Source of the DNA: TMP-24 sp041397305
GTDB lineage: Bacteria > Pseudomonadota > Alphaproteobacteria > Rhodobacterales > Rhodobacteraceae
Length of the DNA stretch: 64,000 bases
Direction of reading: 5' to 3'
NCBI GenBank assembly: GCA_041397305.1
Contig: JAWKWX010000013.1
Location: forward strand, 1 to 64,000
The notes beneath the pieces were generated by a model that had not been told where the DNA came from, did not search any database, and worked only from the letters and a program-made list of their open reading frames with translations. Numbering within the stretch: position 1 is the first letter of the stretch; every line of letters begins with the position of its first letter. The translations under genes and the position numbers were made by a program. Below are positions 51,423-59,424 of this stretch, piece by piece.

Positions 51423-52321
51423 CCGGCGCGCGAAAGCGGCAGCACATGGCTGACATGCGGTTTCAGCAGGCCTTCGCCATACCAGTCGAGGAGCTGCGCA
51501 AGGCTGTCGCGCAGCACATCGGGCCGGAAGGCGAGATAGCCACCCCAGTAGAGCCCGATCACCGAGAGGTTCTTGACCAGAAGCCGGTTTGCGGCGACCT
51601 GAGGCACCGTTCCGCCCGCAAAGCCGATCGCCAGCATCCGCCCCTCGGGTCGCATCGCGCCCATGGCGGAATCGAAGATCGCGCCGCCGACCGTCTCGTA
51701 GGCGACATCGATGCCGCCAAGCGCCTTCAGCTCCGCCTTCAGGTCGGCGGTGTCGCTGTCGACAAGGTGATCCGCCCCGGCGCCGCGCGCGACCGCGAGC
51801 TTTTCGGCGCCGCGCGCCACCGCGATGACACGAGCCCCCATCAGCTTGCCGATCTCGACCGCCGTCAACCCGACCCCACCTGCAGCGCCGGTCACCAGCA
51901 ATGTCTCGCCCCGCCTCAGCCCCGCCCTCCGGTCGAGCGCGATATGGCTGGTGCCATAGGCGATGGGGAAGGCCGCTGCGGTCTCGAACGGCATGGCCTC
52001 CGGCAGCGGGATGCAGCGGTCGGCCGCGAAACAGCCCGCCTCCGCCAGTCCGCCCTGCCCCGCGATCACGGCGACCCGCGCTCCGGGGGATAGCCCGGTC
52101 ACGCCCGGCCCCACCTTGTCGACCGAGCCCGCGATCTCCATCCCGGGGATGTAGGGCAAGGACGGCTTTTCCTGATAGCGCCCCTCGATCATCAGGAGGT
52201 CGGCGAAGTTCAACCCGCAGGCCGCGATGTGCAGCCTGACCTCGCCCGGTCCCGGTTCGGGAACCGGCAGATCGGTCAGCACGGGCGATTCGCCGAGGCG
52301 CGAGACGAGGAGAGAACGCAT
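51350..52321 (-). CDS. MDR-family NADPH:quinone oxidoreductase
   Basis: The 323-residue protein is a zinc-free medium-chain dehydrogenase/reductase: ACGLNFADLLMIEGRYQEKP, the cofactor-binding VTGAAGGVGLTAVEIGKLMGARVIAVA and YETVGGAIF. This pattern is typical of NADPH:quinone oxidoreductase (Qor) proteins that reduce quinones or enoyl groups. The ATG at 52321 was chosen as the family start; the frame continues upstream to 52564 through the AT-rich regulatory region. Its 3' end overlaps the convergent LysR gene by 73 bases. Confidence 0.85.
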   Translation of the reverse strand: MRSLLVSRLGESPVLTDLPVPEPGPGEVRLHIAACGLNFADLLMIEGRYQEKPSLPYIPGMEIAGSVDKVGPGVTGLSPGARVAVIAGQGGLAEAGCFAADRCIPLPEAMPFETAAAFPIAYGTSHIALDRRAGLRRGETLLVTGAAGGVGLTAVEIGKLMGARVIAVARGAEKLAVARGAGADHLVDSDTADLKAELKALGGIDVAYETVGGAIFDSAMGAMRPEGRMLAIGFAGGTVPQVAANRLLVKNLSVIGLYWGGYLAFRPDVLRDSLAQLLDWYGEGLLKPHVSHVLPLSRAGQALALLRDRKSTGKVVVRCDASE

Positions 52322-52391
52322 TGTCGGCTCCGGTTGGCTTGCCTTGGCCCTCTCTCCTAGGCGGCAAACCGCCCCCGGGCAACAAATAAGA

Positions 52392-52409
52392 CTGTTTGCT
52401 TGCAAACAG
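52392..52409. promoter_or_regulatory. Palindrome 1 in the qor-xre region
   Basis: CTGTTTGCTTGCAAACAG is a perfect 8-bp inverted repeat around TT. It lies 71 bases upstream of the quinone oxidoreductase start and has TTTGC/GCAAA arms like the PccR half-site, though the regulator cannot be named. Confidence 0.6.
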
Positions 52410-52430
52410 CGAGGGCGAGATGCGATTCTA

Positions 52431-52448
52431 TTGCATTTTAAAATGCAA
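52431..52448. promoter_or_regulatory. Palindrome 2 in the qor-xre region
   Basis: TTGCATTTTAAAATGCAA is a perfect 18-base palindrome, immediately followed by a further half-copy AATGCAATT (52448-52456). Its form suggests a dimeric or cooperative regulator site. Confidence 0.65.
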
Positions 52449-52644
52449 AATGCAATTTCTACCTGTGGTGAAAATTTTTGTTGTGCAGTCCGCAAACGGC
52501 GAGCTGTCCTTTTGTATAGGCTCGATCTCGGCAACCTGGCCGACTTTTGAATTCCCTGAAACACCTATTTCTTGTATTACAATGTGACGAGTTGATCATA
52601 TTGGCGCCGCCGCGCCATTCGCTGTTAGAGAGTTGGAGAGCACC

Positions 52645-53007
52645 ATGAAACACCCGGTAGATGTGCATGTCGGCAAGCGGGTTCGCCATCGCCGCTGGAT
52701 GATCGGCATGACCCAGCAGCAACTCGCCGACAAGGTGGGCATCAAGTTTCAGCAGATCCAGAAATACGAAACCGGCATGAACCGGATTTCCGCCTCGCGT
52801 CTGTGGGACATCGCCGATGCGCTCGGCGTTTCGATCAGCTTCTTCTTCGAGGGGCTCGGGGCAGAGGCGCCGGTGATCGACGAGCAGATGGGCGACATCC
52901 TCGCCGACAAGGAAGCGCTCATGCTGGTGCGGTCCTATTATGCGATCCCCGAGGCGCAGCGCCGTCGGCTGTTCGATCTGGCGAAGGTCCTGTCGGACGC
53001 GGCCTGA
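52645..53007 (+). CDS. XRE-family transcriptional regulator
   Basis: The 120-residue protein has an XRE helix-turn-helix at residues 12-65 (GKRVRHRRWMIGMTQQQLADKVGIKFQQIQKYETG, split) and a C-terminal tail with FFFEGLGAEAPVIDEQMGDI and an acidic, helical end. It resembles the conserved alphaproteobacterial XRE regulators of about 120-130 residues. The ATG at 52645 follows TTGGAGAG; a TTG at 52633 is the alternative. The AT-rich palindromic region upstream suggests autoregulation. Target genes cannot be named. Confidence 0.85.
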   Translation: MKHPVDVHVGKRVRHRRWMIGMTQQQLADKVGIKFQQIQKYETGMNRISASRLWDIADALGVSISFFFEGLGAEAPVIDEQMGDILADKEALMLVRSYYAIPEAQRRRLFDLAKVLSDAA

Positions 53008-53122
53008 CTGGCTGGGGAAGCCGGTTCGGAACAATGACACGGGCGCGGTGCGATACGCGCCCGCTTGACCGGCAGGAAGCGCGCGGCCTATGCCTCCGGG
53101 GCACGATACGGAGGCGCGGGCC

Positions 53123-53932
53123 ATGGCGATGTCGGACAGATTGGCAGAAGAGCTTGTCGTCGCGGCGCACGCCCTGGCGGATGCTGCGCGCGAGGAGACG
53201 CTTGCCTGGTTTCGCGCGCCGGACCTCGCCGCCGAAAACAAGCATGCCACGGGCTTCGATCCGGTAACGCTCGCCGACCGCGCCTCGGAGGCGCGGATGC
53301 GGGCCTTGCTGGCCGACCTGCGGCCCGAGGATGCGATCCTTGGCGAGGAATTCGATGCAAAGCCCGGCACCTCCGGCCTGACCTGGGTTCTCGATCCGAT
53401 CGACGGCACCCGCGCCTTTCTGTCGGGCGCGCCCACTTGGGGCGTTCTGATCGCCGTCGATGACGGCACCGGCCCGATCCTCGGGATCATCGACCAGCCC
53501 CATATCGGCGAGCGGTTCGTGGGCGGTCTTGGCCGGGCTGAACTGGCCGGCCCGCGCGGGACGAATCTGTTGAGGACGCGCCCCCCCCGCCCGCTCGCCG
53601 AGGCGATCCTCTTTTCCACGTTCCCTGAAGTCGGCAGCGACACCGAACGCAGCGCCTTCCACCGGCTCGCTGCCCGGGTGCGCCTCACACGTTACGGGAC
53701 GGATTGTTACGCCTATGGCCTTGTCGCCGCCGGTCAGATCGACCTCGTGGTCGAGGCGGGCCTGCAGCCCTACGACATCCAGGCGCCGATTGCGGTGATC
53801 GAGGCGGCGGGCGGGATCGTGACCGACTGGCAGGGCGGTTCAGCCCACAAGGGTGGCCGCGTGCTCGCGGCCGCCAACAGCGCCATCCATGCCGCGGCGC
53901 TGGCAATCCTGCGCGAAGCCCCCGAAGACTGA
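53123..53932 (+). CDS. hisN: Inositol monophosphatase-family phosphatase, probable histidinol-phosphatase HisN
   Basis: The 269-residue protein has the family metal-binding motifs in order: a GFDPVTLADRASEA segment, GEEFDAKPGTSGLTWVLDPIDGTRAFLSG (split; WVLDPIDGTRAF is the invariant motif) and GLQPYDIQAPIAVIEAAGG at the C-terminus. The TRAFLSGAPTWGV version fits HisN-type histidinol-phosphatases, which complete histidine synthesis, better than inositol phosphatases. The ATG at 53123 follows GGAGG by eight bases; the frame from 53090 lacks a ribosome site. Isolated from other his genes. Confidence 0.82.
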   Translation: MAMSDRLAEELVVAAHALADAAREETLAWFRAPDLAAENKHATGFDPVTLADRASEARMRALLADLRPEDAILGEEFDAKPGTSGLTWVLDPIDGTRAFLSGAPTWGVLIAVDDGTGPILGIIDQPHIGERFVGGLGRAELAGPRGTNLLRTRPPRPLAEAILFSTFPEVGSDTERSAFHRLAARVRLTRYGTDCYAYGLVAAGQIDLVVEAGLQPYDIQAPIAVIEAAGGIVTDWQGGSAHKGGRVLAAANSAIHAAALAILREAPED

Positions 53933-53952
53933 CGGTCCCTGCGCGCCTGACA

Positions 53953-55074
53953 TTAGAGCCCGTCAAAAAGGGCAAGCTGCCCGTCGCGCGTCAGCGGCGG
54001 GCGGAAAGCCGTGCGGTCGAGCGGTGGCAGTCGCCGGTCAAGCCCGGTCCGTCGGGCGGCAATCTCGAACCGCCGCGCCAGCAGATCGGCATAGGCCCCC
54101 TCCCCCCGCATGCGCTTGCCCCATTCGGCGTCGTAATCCGCCCCGCCACGCATCTCGCGCAGGAGGTTCATCACATGGGCGGCGCGCCCCGGCTCCGCCC
54201 GCGCCAGCCAGTCGCGGAACAGGGGCGCGACCTCCAGCGGCAGGCGCAGAAGGATCCAGCTCGCCGCCCGCGCGCCCGCATCCGCGCCAGCCTTCAGTAT
54301 CGCCTCCATCTCGTGATCGTTCAGCGCCGGGATCATCGGCGCGGCCATGATTCTGACCGGAACGCCGGCCGTGCTCAGCACCCGGATCGCCTGCAATCGG
54401 CGGGCAGGCGCGGGCGCGCGCGGCTCCATCCGCCGCGACAGGCCGGGATCGAGCGTCGTGACCGAAATGCCGACCTGCGCCAGACCGCGCCGCGCCATAT
54501 CGGCCAGCAGGTCGGTATCGCGCTCGATCAGCGCGCCCTTGGTCACGATCGCCACCGGATGGTTCCAGTCCGACAAGGTCTTCAGGATCGCGCGCATGAT
54601 CCGGTAGCGCGCCTCGACCGGCTGGTAGGGATCGGTATTGGTGCCGATGGCGATCGGTGCCACCCGATATCCCTTGCGGCCGATCTCGCGCGCCAGCACC
54701 TCGGCCGCACCGGGCCGGGCGACGAGCTTCGTCTCGAAATCAAGGCCCGGCGAAAGCCCCAGATAGGCATGCGTCGGTCGGGCGAAACAATAGGTACAGC
54801 CATGCTCGCAGCCCCGGTAGGGATTGATCGTCCGGTCGAACGGCAGGTCGGGCGAGGCCACATGGTTCAGGACCGATCGCGGCCGCTCCTCGCTCACTTC
54901 GGTCCTGAGGAGCCTCTCTTCCTCGGGAATGTCCCAGCCATCGTCCTCCGGCGCCCGCGCATAGGGTTCGAACCGGCCGGTATCGTTGGTCGCCGCTCCG
55001 CGGGCCCGAAGCCGCAGGGCGGGATCGGCGGGGGTGAGCGGCGTGCGCGATGGGGAAGATGGGGGTCTGGGCAT
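53953..55074 (-). CDS. PA0069-family radical SAM protein
   Basis: The 373-residue protein has the radical SAM cluster ligands as CEHGCTYC (Cys-x3-Cys-x2-Cys) after DRTINPYRG, which is the start of the PA0069/SplB-like family. Other family segments are YCFARPTHAYLGLSPG, AIGTNTDPYQPVE and PALNDHEMEAIL. It binds a 4Fe-4S cluster and cleaves S-adenosylmethionine; the reaction it catalyses is unknown, with relation to spore photoproduct lyase suspected. It is convergent with the HisN gene and divergent from the corrinoid gene. Confidence 0.85.
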   Translation of the reverse strand: MPRPPSSPSRTPLTPADPALRLRARGAATNDTGRFEPYARAPEDDGWDIPEEERLLRTEVSEERPRSVLNHVASPDLPFDRTINPYRGCEHGCTYCFARPTHAYLGLSPGLDFETKLVARPGAAEVLAREIGRKGYRVAPIAIGTNTDPYQPVEARYRIMRAILKTLSDWNHPVAIVTKGALIERDTDLLADMARRGLAQVGISVTTLDPGLSRRMEPRAPAPARRLQAIRVLSTAGVPVRIMAAPMIPALNDHEMEAILKAGADAGARAASWILLRLPLEVAPLFRDWLARAEPGRAAHVMNLLREMRGGADYDAEWGKRMRGEGAYADLLARRFEIAARRTGLDRRLPPLDRTAFRPPLTRDGQLALFDGL

Positions 55075-55238
55075 GGGGCAAATCTAGAACATAAAGTGAA
55101 CAAAATCCACTGCGTCGATGCAGGCCCGGCGCGACTGTCACCCGCCGGTCGCCTTCCGACGCGCCGAGGTCGCAAATCGCCAAGTTGACTTCCCCCCAGC
55201 CTCGTAATTACGTCGCAAGGACCGTCAGGAGACATGCC

Positions 55239-55937
55239 ATGGCCGATGAAGGCGACATCATTCTTTCCGAGCTCGACGACGAGGAGCTTGTGCTGCAGAT
55301 GCACGACGACCTCTACGACGGTCTCAAGGAAGAGATCGAGGAGGGCGTCCGCATCCTTCTGGACCGGGGCTGGGCACCCTATGACGTGCTCACCAAGGCG
55401 CTTGTGGCCGGCATGACCATCGTCGGCGCCGACTTCCGCGACGGGATCCTCTTCGTGCCGGAAGTGCTGCTCGCCGCGAACGCGATGAAGGCCGGCATGG
55501 CCATCCTGAAGCCGCTTCTGGCCGAAACCGGCGCGCCGAAGGTCGGCAAGATGGTCATTGGCACGGTGAAGGGCGACATTCACGACATCGGCAAGAATCT
55601 TGTCGGCATGATGATGGAGGGCGCGGGCTTCGAAGTCGTGGACCTCGGCATCAACAACCCGGTCGAGAAATATGTCGAGGCGCTGGAACGCGAGGATGCC
55701 GACATTCTCGGCATGTCGGCGCTGCTGACCACGACCATGCCCTATATGAAGGTCGTGATCGACACGCTGAAGGAAAAGGGCATGCGCGACGATTACATCG
55801 TGCTCGTCGGCGGCGCGCCCCTGAACGAGGAATTCGGCAAGGCCATCGGCGCCGACGCCTATTGCCGCGACGCGGCCGTGGCGGTGCAGACCGCCAAGGA
55901 CCTGATGGCGAGCCGCAAGCATAACCAGCTGGCCTGA
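55239..55937 (+). CDS. Methyltransferase cognate corrinoid protein
   Basis: The 232-residue protein has an N-terminal helical B12-binding cap domain (about residues 15-95, with VPEVLLAANAMKAGMAILKPLL split) and a Rossmann-like B12 domain with GTVKGDIHDIGKNLVGMMM, whose DxHxxG histidine is the lower cobalt ligand, followed by SALLTTTMPYMK and VGGAPLNEEFGK. Relatives (MtbC, MttC, MtgC) carry a methyl group from methylamines or glycine betaine to tetrahydrofolate. The ATG at 55239 with AGGAGA upstream is used. No methyltransferase lies beside it, so partners are elsewhere; a 57-aa membrane protein and DUF1638 follow. Confidence 0.9.
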   Translation: MADEGDIILSELDDEELVLQMHDDLYDGLKEEIEEGVRILLDRGWAPYDVLTKALVAGMTIVGADFRDGILFVPEVLLAANAMKAGMAILKPLLAETGAPKVGKMVIGTVKGDIHDIGKNLVGMMMEGAGFEVVDLGINNPVEKYVEALEREDADILGMSALLTTTMPYMKVVIDTLKEKGMRDDYIVLVGGAPLNEEFGKAIGADAYCRDAAVAVQTAKDLMASRKHNQLA

Positions 55938-55964
55938 GGCCCGCGGGTTCGCTCCCGACCTTGA

Positions 55965-55999
55965 CCCCGGAGAGCGGACGCTCCCCGGGGTTTTTCTTT
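55965..55999 (+). terminator. Intrinsic terminator after the corrinoid gene
   Basis: CCCCGG-A-GAGCG pairs with CGCTC-C-CCGGGG across a two-base loop and is followed by TTTTTCTTT, 27 bases after the stop. It should separate the corrinoid gene from the following small gene and DUF1638. Confidence 0.85.
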
Positions 56000-56059
56000 G
56001 CGCGGCTCGCCCCTTGCGGTTAGGCTCGCCGCGCCCCAGATGCAGTTGAGGAACAGGAT

Positions 56060-56233
56060 ATGACCGCGCTGAAGACCGCTTTCCTCGTTATGTCCGTGAT
56101 CTTCGTCGCGGCAGTGACGATCTGGTTCGCCTTCCAGATCGCGGGCGACGGCCGGTCGGTGCTTTTCGCCGCCGCCGGTCCGGTGCTGCTCGCGGCTGCG
56201 ATCTGGGCACATCTGAAAGGCCGCAAGGGATGA
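56060..56233 (+). CDS. 57-residue membrane protein coupled to DUF1638
   Basis: A short frame encodes MTALKTAFLVMSVIFVAAVT followed by IWFAFQIAGDGRSVLFAAAGPVLLAAAIWAHLKGRKG (split), with two membrane segments joined by a short polar loop and a basic C-terminus. Its stop TGA overlaps the ATG of the DUF1638 gene (ATGA), so it is translationally coupled to that gene. GAGGAACAGG lies upstream. No family is recognised, but coupling suggests a membrane partner for DUF1638 or the corrinoid system. Confidence 0.65.
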   Translation: MTALKTAFLVMSVIFVAAVTIWFAFQIAGDGRSVLFAAAGPVLLAAAIWAHLKGRKG

Positions 56234-56856
56234 TCCCCAGCGACGAAAGCCTGACGAGCGACGGGCTTGCGCCCGCGCAGGCGGGCCGCGTCCTCCTCAT
56301 CGCCTGCGGGGCGCTCGCGCGTGAGATCCTCGATCTCAAGGCCGCGAATGGCTGGGACCACCTCGACCTGACCTGCCTGCCTGCAAACCTTCATCTCTAC
56401 CCCGAGCGGATCACCGACGCGGTGACGGCAGCGGTCGAAAAGCACCGCGCCGACTATCAGTCGATCTTCGTCGTCTATGCCGATTGCGGCACCGGCGGGC
56501 TTCTTGAGGCCAGATGCCGCGACCTGGGGATCGAGATGGTTGCGGGACCGCATTGCTATTCCTTCTTCGAAGGCAACGCGGCCTTCGCCGCGCGCGACGA
56601 GATGACGGCTTTCTACCTGACCGATTTCCTCGTCCGGCAGTTCGACGCCTTCGTCTGGAAACCGATGGGCCTCGACCGCCACCCCGAACTGCGCGACATG
56701 TATTTCGGCAACTATGAAAAGCTCGTCTATCAGGCCCAGACCGAGGATCCCGCGCTCGACGCCAAGGCCCGCGACTGCGCCGCACGCCTCGGCCTGGCTT
56801 ACGAGCGCCGCTTCACCGGATACGGCGATTTGACTTCAGCGCTCGCCCGGCTCTGA
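56230..56856 (+). CDS. DUF1638 protein
   Basis: The 208-residue protein contains the DUF1638 pattern: LLIACGALAREILDLKAANGW, TCLPANLHLYPERI, VVYADCGTGGLLEARC and HCYSFFEGNAAF, with several conserved cysteines (in ACGAL, DCGTGG, CRDLG and HCYSFF) that may bind metal or a cofactor. DUF1638 genes cluster with corrinoid methyltransferase proteins and THF-cobalamin methyltransferases in Rhodobacterales, but the function is not established to my knowledge. It overlaps the 57-residue membrane protein gene. A 3'-end hairpin repeat follows. Confidence 0.85.
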   Translation: MIPSDESLTSDGLAPAQAGRVLLIACGALAREILDLKAANGWDHLDLTCLPANLHLYPERITDAVTAAVEKHRADYQSIFVVYADCGTGGLLEARCRDLGIEMVAGPHCYSFFEGNAAFAARDEMTAFYLTDFLVRQFDAFVWKPMGLDRHPELRDMYFGNYEKLVYQAQTEDPALDAKARDCAARLGLAYERRFTGYGDLTSALARL

Positions 56857-56890
56857 CCGCCCCGATCGCGCTCGGAAGTGCCGCTTCCCT

Positions 56891-56940
56891 TTTCAGCTTG
56901 GCTCAAGTACCTCGGGGGCGCGGGGGCCGCGCCCCCGCAC
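56891..56940 (+). repeat. 3'-end GC-hairpin repeat, copy C (after DUF1638)
   Basis: Starting about 35 bases after the stop, CTTGGCTCAAGTACCTCGGG (positions 56898-56917) leads into a perfect GC hairpin (56920-56927 with 56931-56938, loop CGC). The leader repeats copy A nearly exactly. It lies between the convergent DUF1638 and sufE genes. Confidence 0.75.
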
Positions 56941-56944
56941 GATT

Positions 56945-57373
56945 TCAGCCCCCCGCAGCCTCCGCCGCAAGCTTGCGGATCCGCGCGACCATCGCCCGCA
57001 GCCCGTTCGACCGCTGGGAGGAGAGATGTTCGTCCAGCCCCAGCCGCTTCAGCTCAGCCGCCGCGTCGACCTTCAGGACCTCAGTGACAGTCAGACCGGA
57101 ATAAAGCGCGTGCAGGATGGCAATCAGCCCGCGCACGATCATCGCGTCACTCTCGCCCCGGAAATCGAAGTGCGCCCCCGCGCCCGTGCCCTCGATCTGG
57201 GGCAAAAGCCAGACCTGGCTCGCGCAGCCGTCGACCTTGATCGCCGGGCTGCGCAGCGCCTCCTCAAGGCCGGCCATCGCCTTGCCCAGTTCGATCACAT
57301 GGCGGTAGCGGTCTTCCCAGTCCTCCAGGAAGTCGAACGTCTCTGCTATGTCCTCGAAGGCGGGGCTGGCCAT
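56945..57373 (-). CDS. sufE: SufE-family Fe-S assembly sulfur acceptor
   Basis: The 142-residue protein has the SufE core: EDIAETFDFLEDWEDRYRHVIELG, KVDGCASQVWLLPQ with the sulfur-accepting cysteine, and a C-terminal helical stretch ending ISSQRSNGL-like residues (LSSQRSNGLRAMVARI). SufE takes persulfide from the SufS cysteine desulfurase and stimulates it, feeding Fe-S cluster assembly. The ATG at 57373 with GGAGAG five bases upstream is chosen over an ATG at 57397. No other suf genes are near. Confidence 0.9.
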   Translation of the reverse strand: MASPAFEDIAETFDFLEDWEDRYRHVIELGKAMAGLEEALRSPAIKVDGCASQVWLLPQIEGTGAGAHFDFRGESDAMIVRGLIAILHALYSGLTVTEVLKVDAAAELKRLGLDEHLSSQRSNGLRAMVARIRKLAAEAAGG

Positions 57374-57504
57374 CTCACTCTCCCGGATGCCGCCCATCCC
57401 TACTGCTTCCGCTTCCCGAGGTCCAGAACAGCTCCCCTTTTCAGATGCGGCCGAATGGGCTACCCAGTTGCCTACCCAGTTAGGGACCAGAACGGAGCCT
57501 GCTC

Positions 57505-57981
57505 ATGAACCGCCGCACCGCGCTTCTCGCCACACTCGCCTTTCCTCTGGCGGCAGCAGGCTGCGGACGCATCCGCGACAGCAAACTGAACCCGTTCAAC
57601 TGGTTCGGCCGCGCCCGGCGCGAAAAGCAGGCGACGGTGCTGAAACCGAACGAGGCCGCCGACGGTCGGCTCCTCATCCGTGAGGTGACCGAGCTGAAAG
57701 TCGAAAAGACCCAGGGCGGCGCCATCATCCGTGCCACCGGCCTGCCGCCCAGCCAGGGCTGGTGGGAGGCGGAGCTTGTCTCCGAAACCCGCGGCCGGCC
57801 AGACGAAGACGGGGTGCTGACCTACCGTTTCCTCGTCTTCCCGCCGCTGAAGCCGACGCCCGCCTCGACCCCGCGCTCGCGCCAGCTGACCGCCGCCGTC
57901 CACCTCTCCGACATCCGGCTGGACTCGGTGCGCCGGATCGTCGTCCAGGGCGAGACGAACGCCCTTTCGACCGGCCGCTGA
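57505..57981 (+). CDS. Lipoprotein of unknown function
   Basis: The 158-residue product begins MNRRTALLATLAFPLAAAGC, a lipoprotein signal with lipobox AAGC following an RR pair. The body is beta-rich (KVEKTQGGAIIRATGLPP, WWEAELVSE, VLTYRFLVFPPL) with a C-terminal DSVRRIVVQGETN. No domain is recognised. It is convergent with the RNase D gene and followed by hairpin repeat D. The GRARREKQATVL stretch after the signal may be a disordered linker to the membrane. Confidence 0.7.
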   Translation: MNRRTALLATLAFPLAAAGCGRIRDSKLNPFNWFGRARREKQATVLKPNEAADGRLLIREVTELKVEKTQGGAIIRATGLPPSQGWWEAELVSETRGRPDEDGVLTYRFLVFPPLKPTPASTPRSRQLTAAVHLSDIRLDSVRRIVVQGETNALSTGR

Positions 57982-57988
57982 ACGCCGT

Positions 57989-58049
57989 TCTGCCCTGAAA
58001 TACTTCCTCGGGAGAGCCCGAGGCTCCCGTGCCCGGCGCGGGAGCCGAG
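57989..58049 (+). repeat. 3'-end GC-hairpin repeat, copy D (after the lipoprotein)
   Basis: Starting eight bases after the stop, TTCTGCCCTGAAATACTTCC leads into nested GC-rich inverted repeats (CTCGGGagagCCCGAG at 58008-58023 and a CTCCCG/CGGGAG pair at 58024-58044). The leader matches copy B closely. It lies between convergent genes. Confidence 0.7.
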
Positions 58050-58101
58050 ATTGGTCCTGGCGCCACGGGCGCCTCATCCGGACAAGCGGCCAAGCCGCCG
58101 G

Positions 58102-59259
58102 TCAGATCACCACGACCCGCACGGCCCCGCCGATCGCGGAAAGCGCGATCTCGCCCCGGCAGAGCCGAAGGGCATCGGCGCCGAAGACCTCGTGGCGCCA
58201 GCCATGCAGCATCGGCAGGTCGCGTTCACCGGCCGACAAGGCATCCAGCTCCGATGTCGCCGCGATCAGCTTCGGCGCCACGCCCGCCTCCTCGCTTTTC
58301 GCCTTCAGAAGCACGCGCAGAAGATCGGCGAGCGCGGTATTGACCTGCAATTGCTCGCGCGAGCCATCGACCTTCGGGAAATCCTCGGGCTTCATCTCCA
58401 TCCCGGCCTTCACCGCAGCAAGGATGCCTTCGGCAATATCGGCCTTGCGCCCCTCGCGCATCAGGAGCCGCGAGCGGCCAAGTTCCTCCAGCGTGGTCGG
58501 CCGGGTGGAGGCCAGTTCGAGAAGCGCATCGTCCTTGAAGACGCGCGCGCGCGGCACGTCGCGGGTTTGCGCATATTCCTCGCGGAAGCGCGCCAATTCG
58601 CGCACAAGCGCCATGAAACGACCGGAATTGGTGCGGGTGCGGACCTTCTGCCAGGCTTCCTCGGGCCGGGTGATATAGGTCTCGGGATCAAGCAGGATCG
58701 CGATCTCCTCTTCGACCCACTTCTGCCGCCCGGTCCGTTTCAGTTCCTTCGCGAGATGTTCGTAGATCACCCGCAGGTGGGTCACGTCGGCCAGCGCATA
58801 GGTCTGCTGCGCCGCACTCAGCGGGCGGCGCGACCAGTCGGTGAAGCGAGAGGATTTGTCGAGATTTTCGCGCGCGATCTTCTTGACCAGCGTCTCGTAT
58901 CCGACCTGCTCGCCGAAGCCGCAGACCATGGCCGCGACCTGGGTATCGAAAAGCGGCCTGGGGAAGGTCTTGCCCTCGACGAAGAATATCTCAAGGTCCT
59001 GACGTGCCGCGTGAAAGACCTTCACCGTCGCCTCGTGGCGGAACAGGTCGTAGAGCGGGTCAAGCGACAGACCGTCACCTGCCAGCGGATCGACGAGCAC
59101 CGCGTCGCCCTCCTTGCCCGGCAACGCCATCTGGATCAGGCAGAGCTTGGAATAATAGGTCCGCTCCCGCAGGAACTCGGTGTCGATCGTCACATAGGGC
59201 TGGGCCTTGGCGGCCTCGCAAAACCGGGCCAGATCGTCGGTCGTGGTAATCGTGCGCAT
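58102..59259 (-). CDS. rnd: Ribonuclease D
   Basis: The 385-residue protein has the DEDD exonuclease motifs: TIDTEFLRERTYYSKLCLIQ at the N-terminus, KVFHAARQDLEIF, and the tyrosine/aspartate of motif III in QTYALADVTHLRVIYEHLAKEL (split). A C-terminal HRDC-type helical domain follows (RPTTLEELGRSRLLMREG). RNase D trims the 3' ends of tRNA and other stable RNA. It is convergent with the lipoprotein gene. Confidence 0.93.
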   Translation of the reverse strand: MRTITTTDDLARFCEAAKAQPYVTIDTEFLRERTYYSKLCLIQMALPGKEGDAVLVDPLAGDGLSLDPLYDLFRHEATVKVFHAARQDLEIFFVEGKTFPRPLFDTQVAAMVCGFGEQVGYETLVKKIARENLDKSSRFTDWSRRPLSAAQQTYALADVTHLRVIYEHLAKELKRTGRQKWVEEEIAILLDPETYITRPEEAWQKVRTRTNSGRFMALVRELARFREEYAQTRDVPRARVFKDDALLELASTRPTTLEELGRSRLLMREGRKADIAEGILAAVKAGMEMKPEDFPKVDGSREQLQVNTALADLLRVLLKAKSEEAGVAPKLIAATSELDALSAGERDLPMLHGWRHEVFGADALRLCRGEIALSAIGGAVRVVVI

Positions 59260-59424
59260 CGCAATCCTGACTGGCGCGGGTTCGTCCCGCCTGTTTCCCG
59301 GGTGATAGGCGGTCTTCCACCGATTGCCTAGTCTGACGCGCCGTCACAGGTGTCCGCGGGCAAGACTGTTGCCTTTCTGTGATGTTTTTCCTGCAAGTAT
59401 CCGGGATTTATGCGGGAATCGCCG

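Larger units (their letters stand above)
52322..52644. other. AT-rich divergent regulatory region with palindromes
   Basis: This 323-base stretch between the Qor and XRE genes is markedly AT-rich against the genome from about 52380 to 52600. It contains two clear palindromes (see the operator entries) and further TGCAAA/TGCAAT half-sites near 52444-52456. No gene is seen in it. It probably holds the promoters of both divergent genes with one or more regulator sites. Confidence 0.6.

Noticed and set aside
55075..55238. Cobalamin riboswitch before the corrinoid gene
   Set aside because: No B12-box-like conserved core was recognised; only a TTGACT without a well-placed -10 element.
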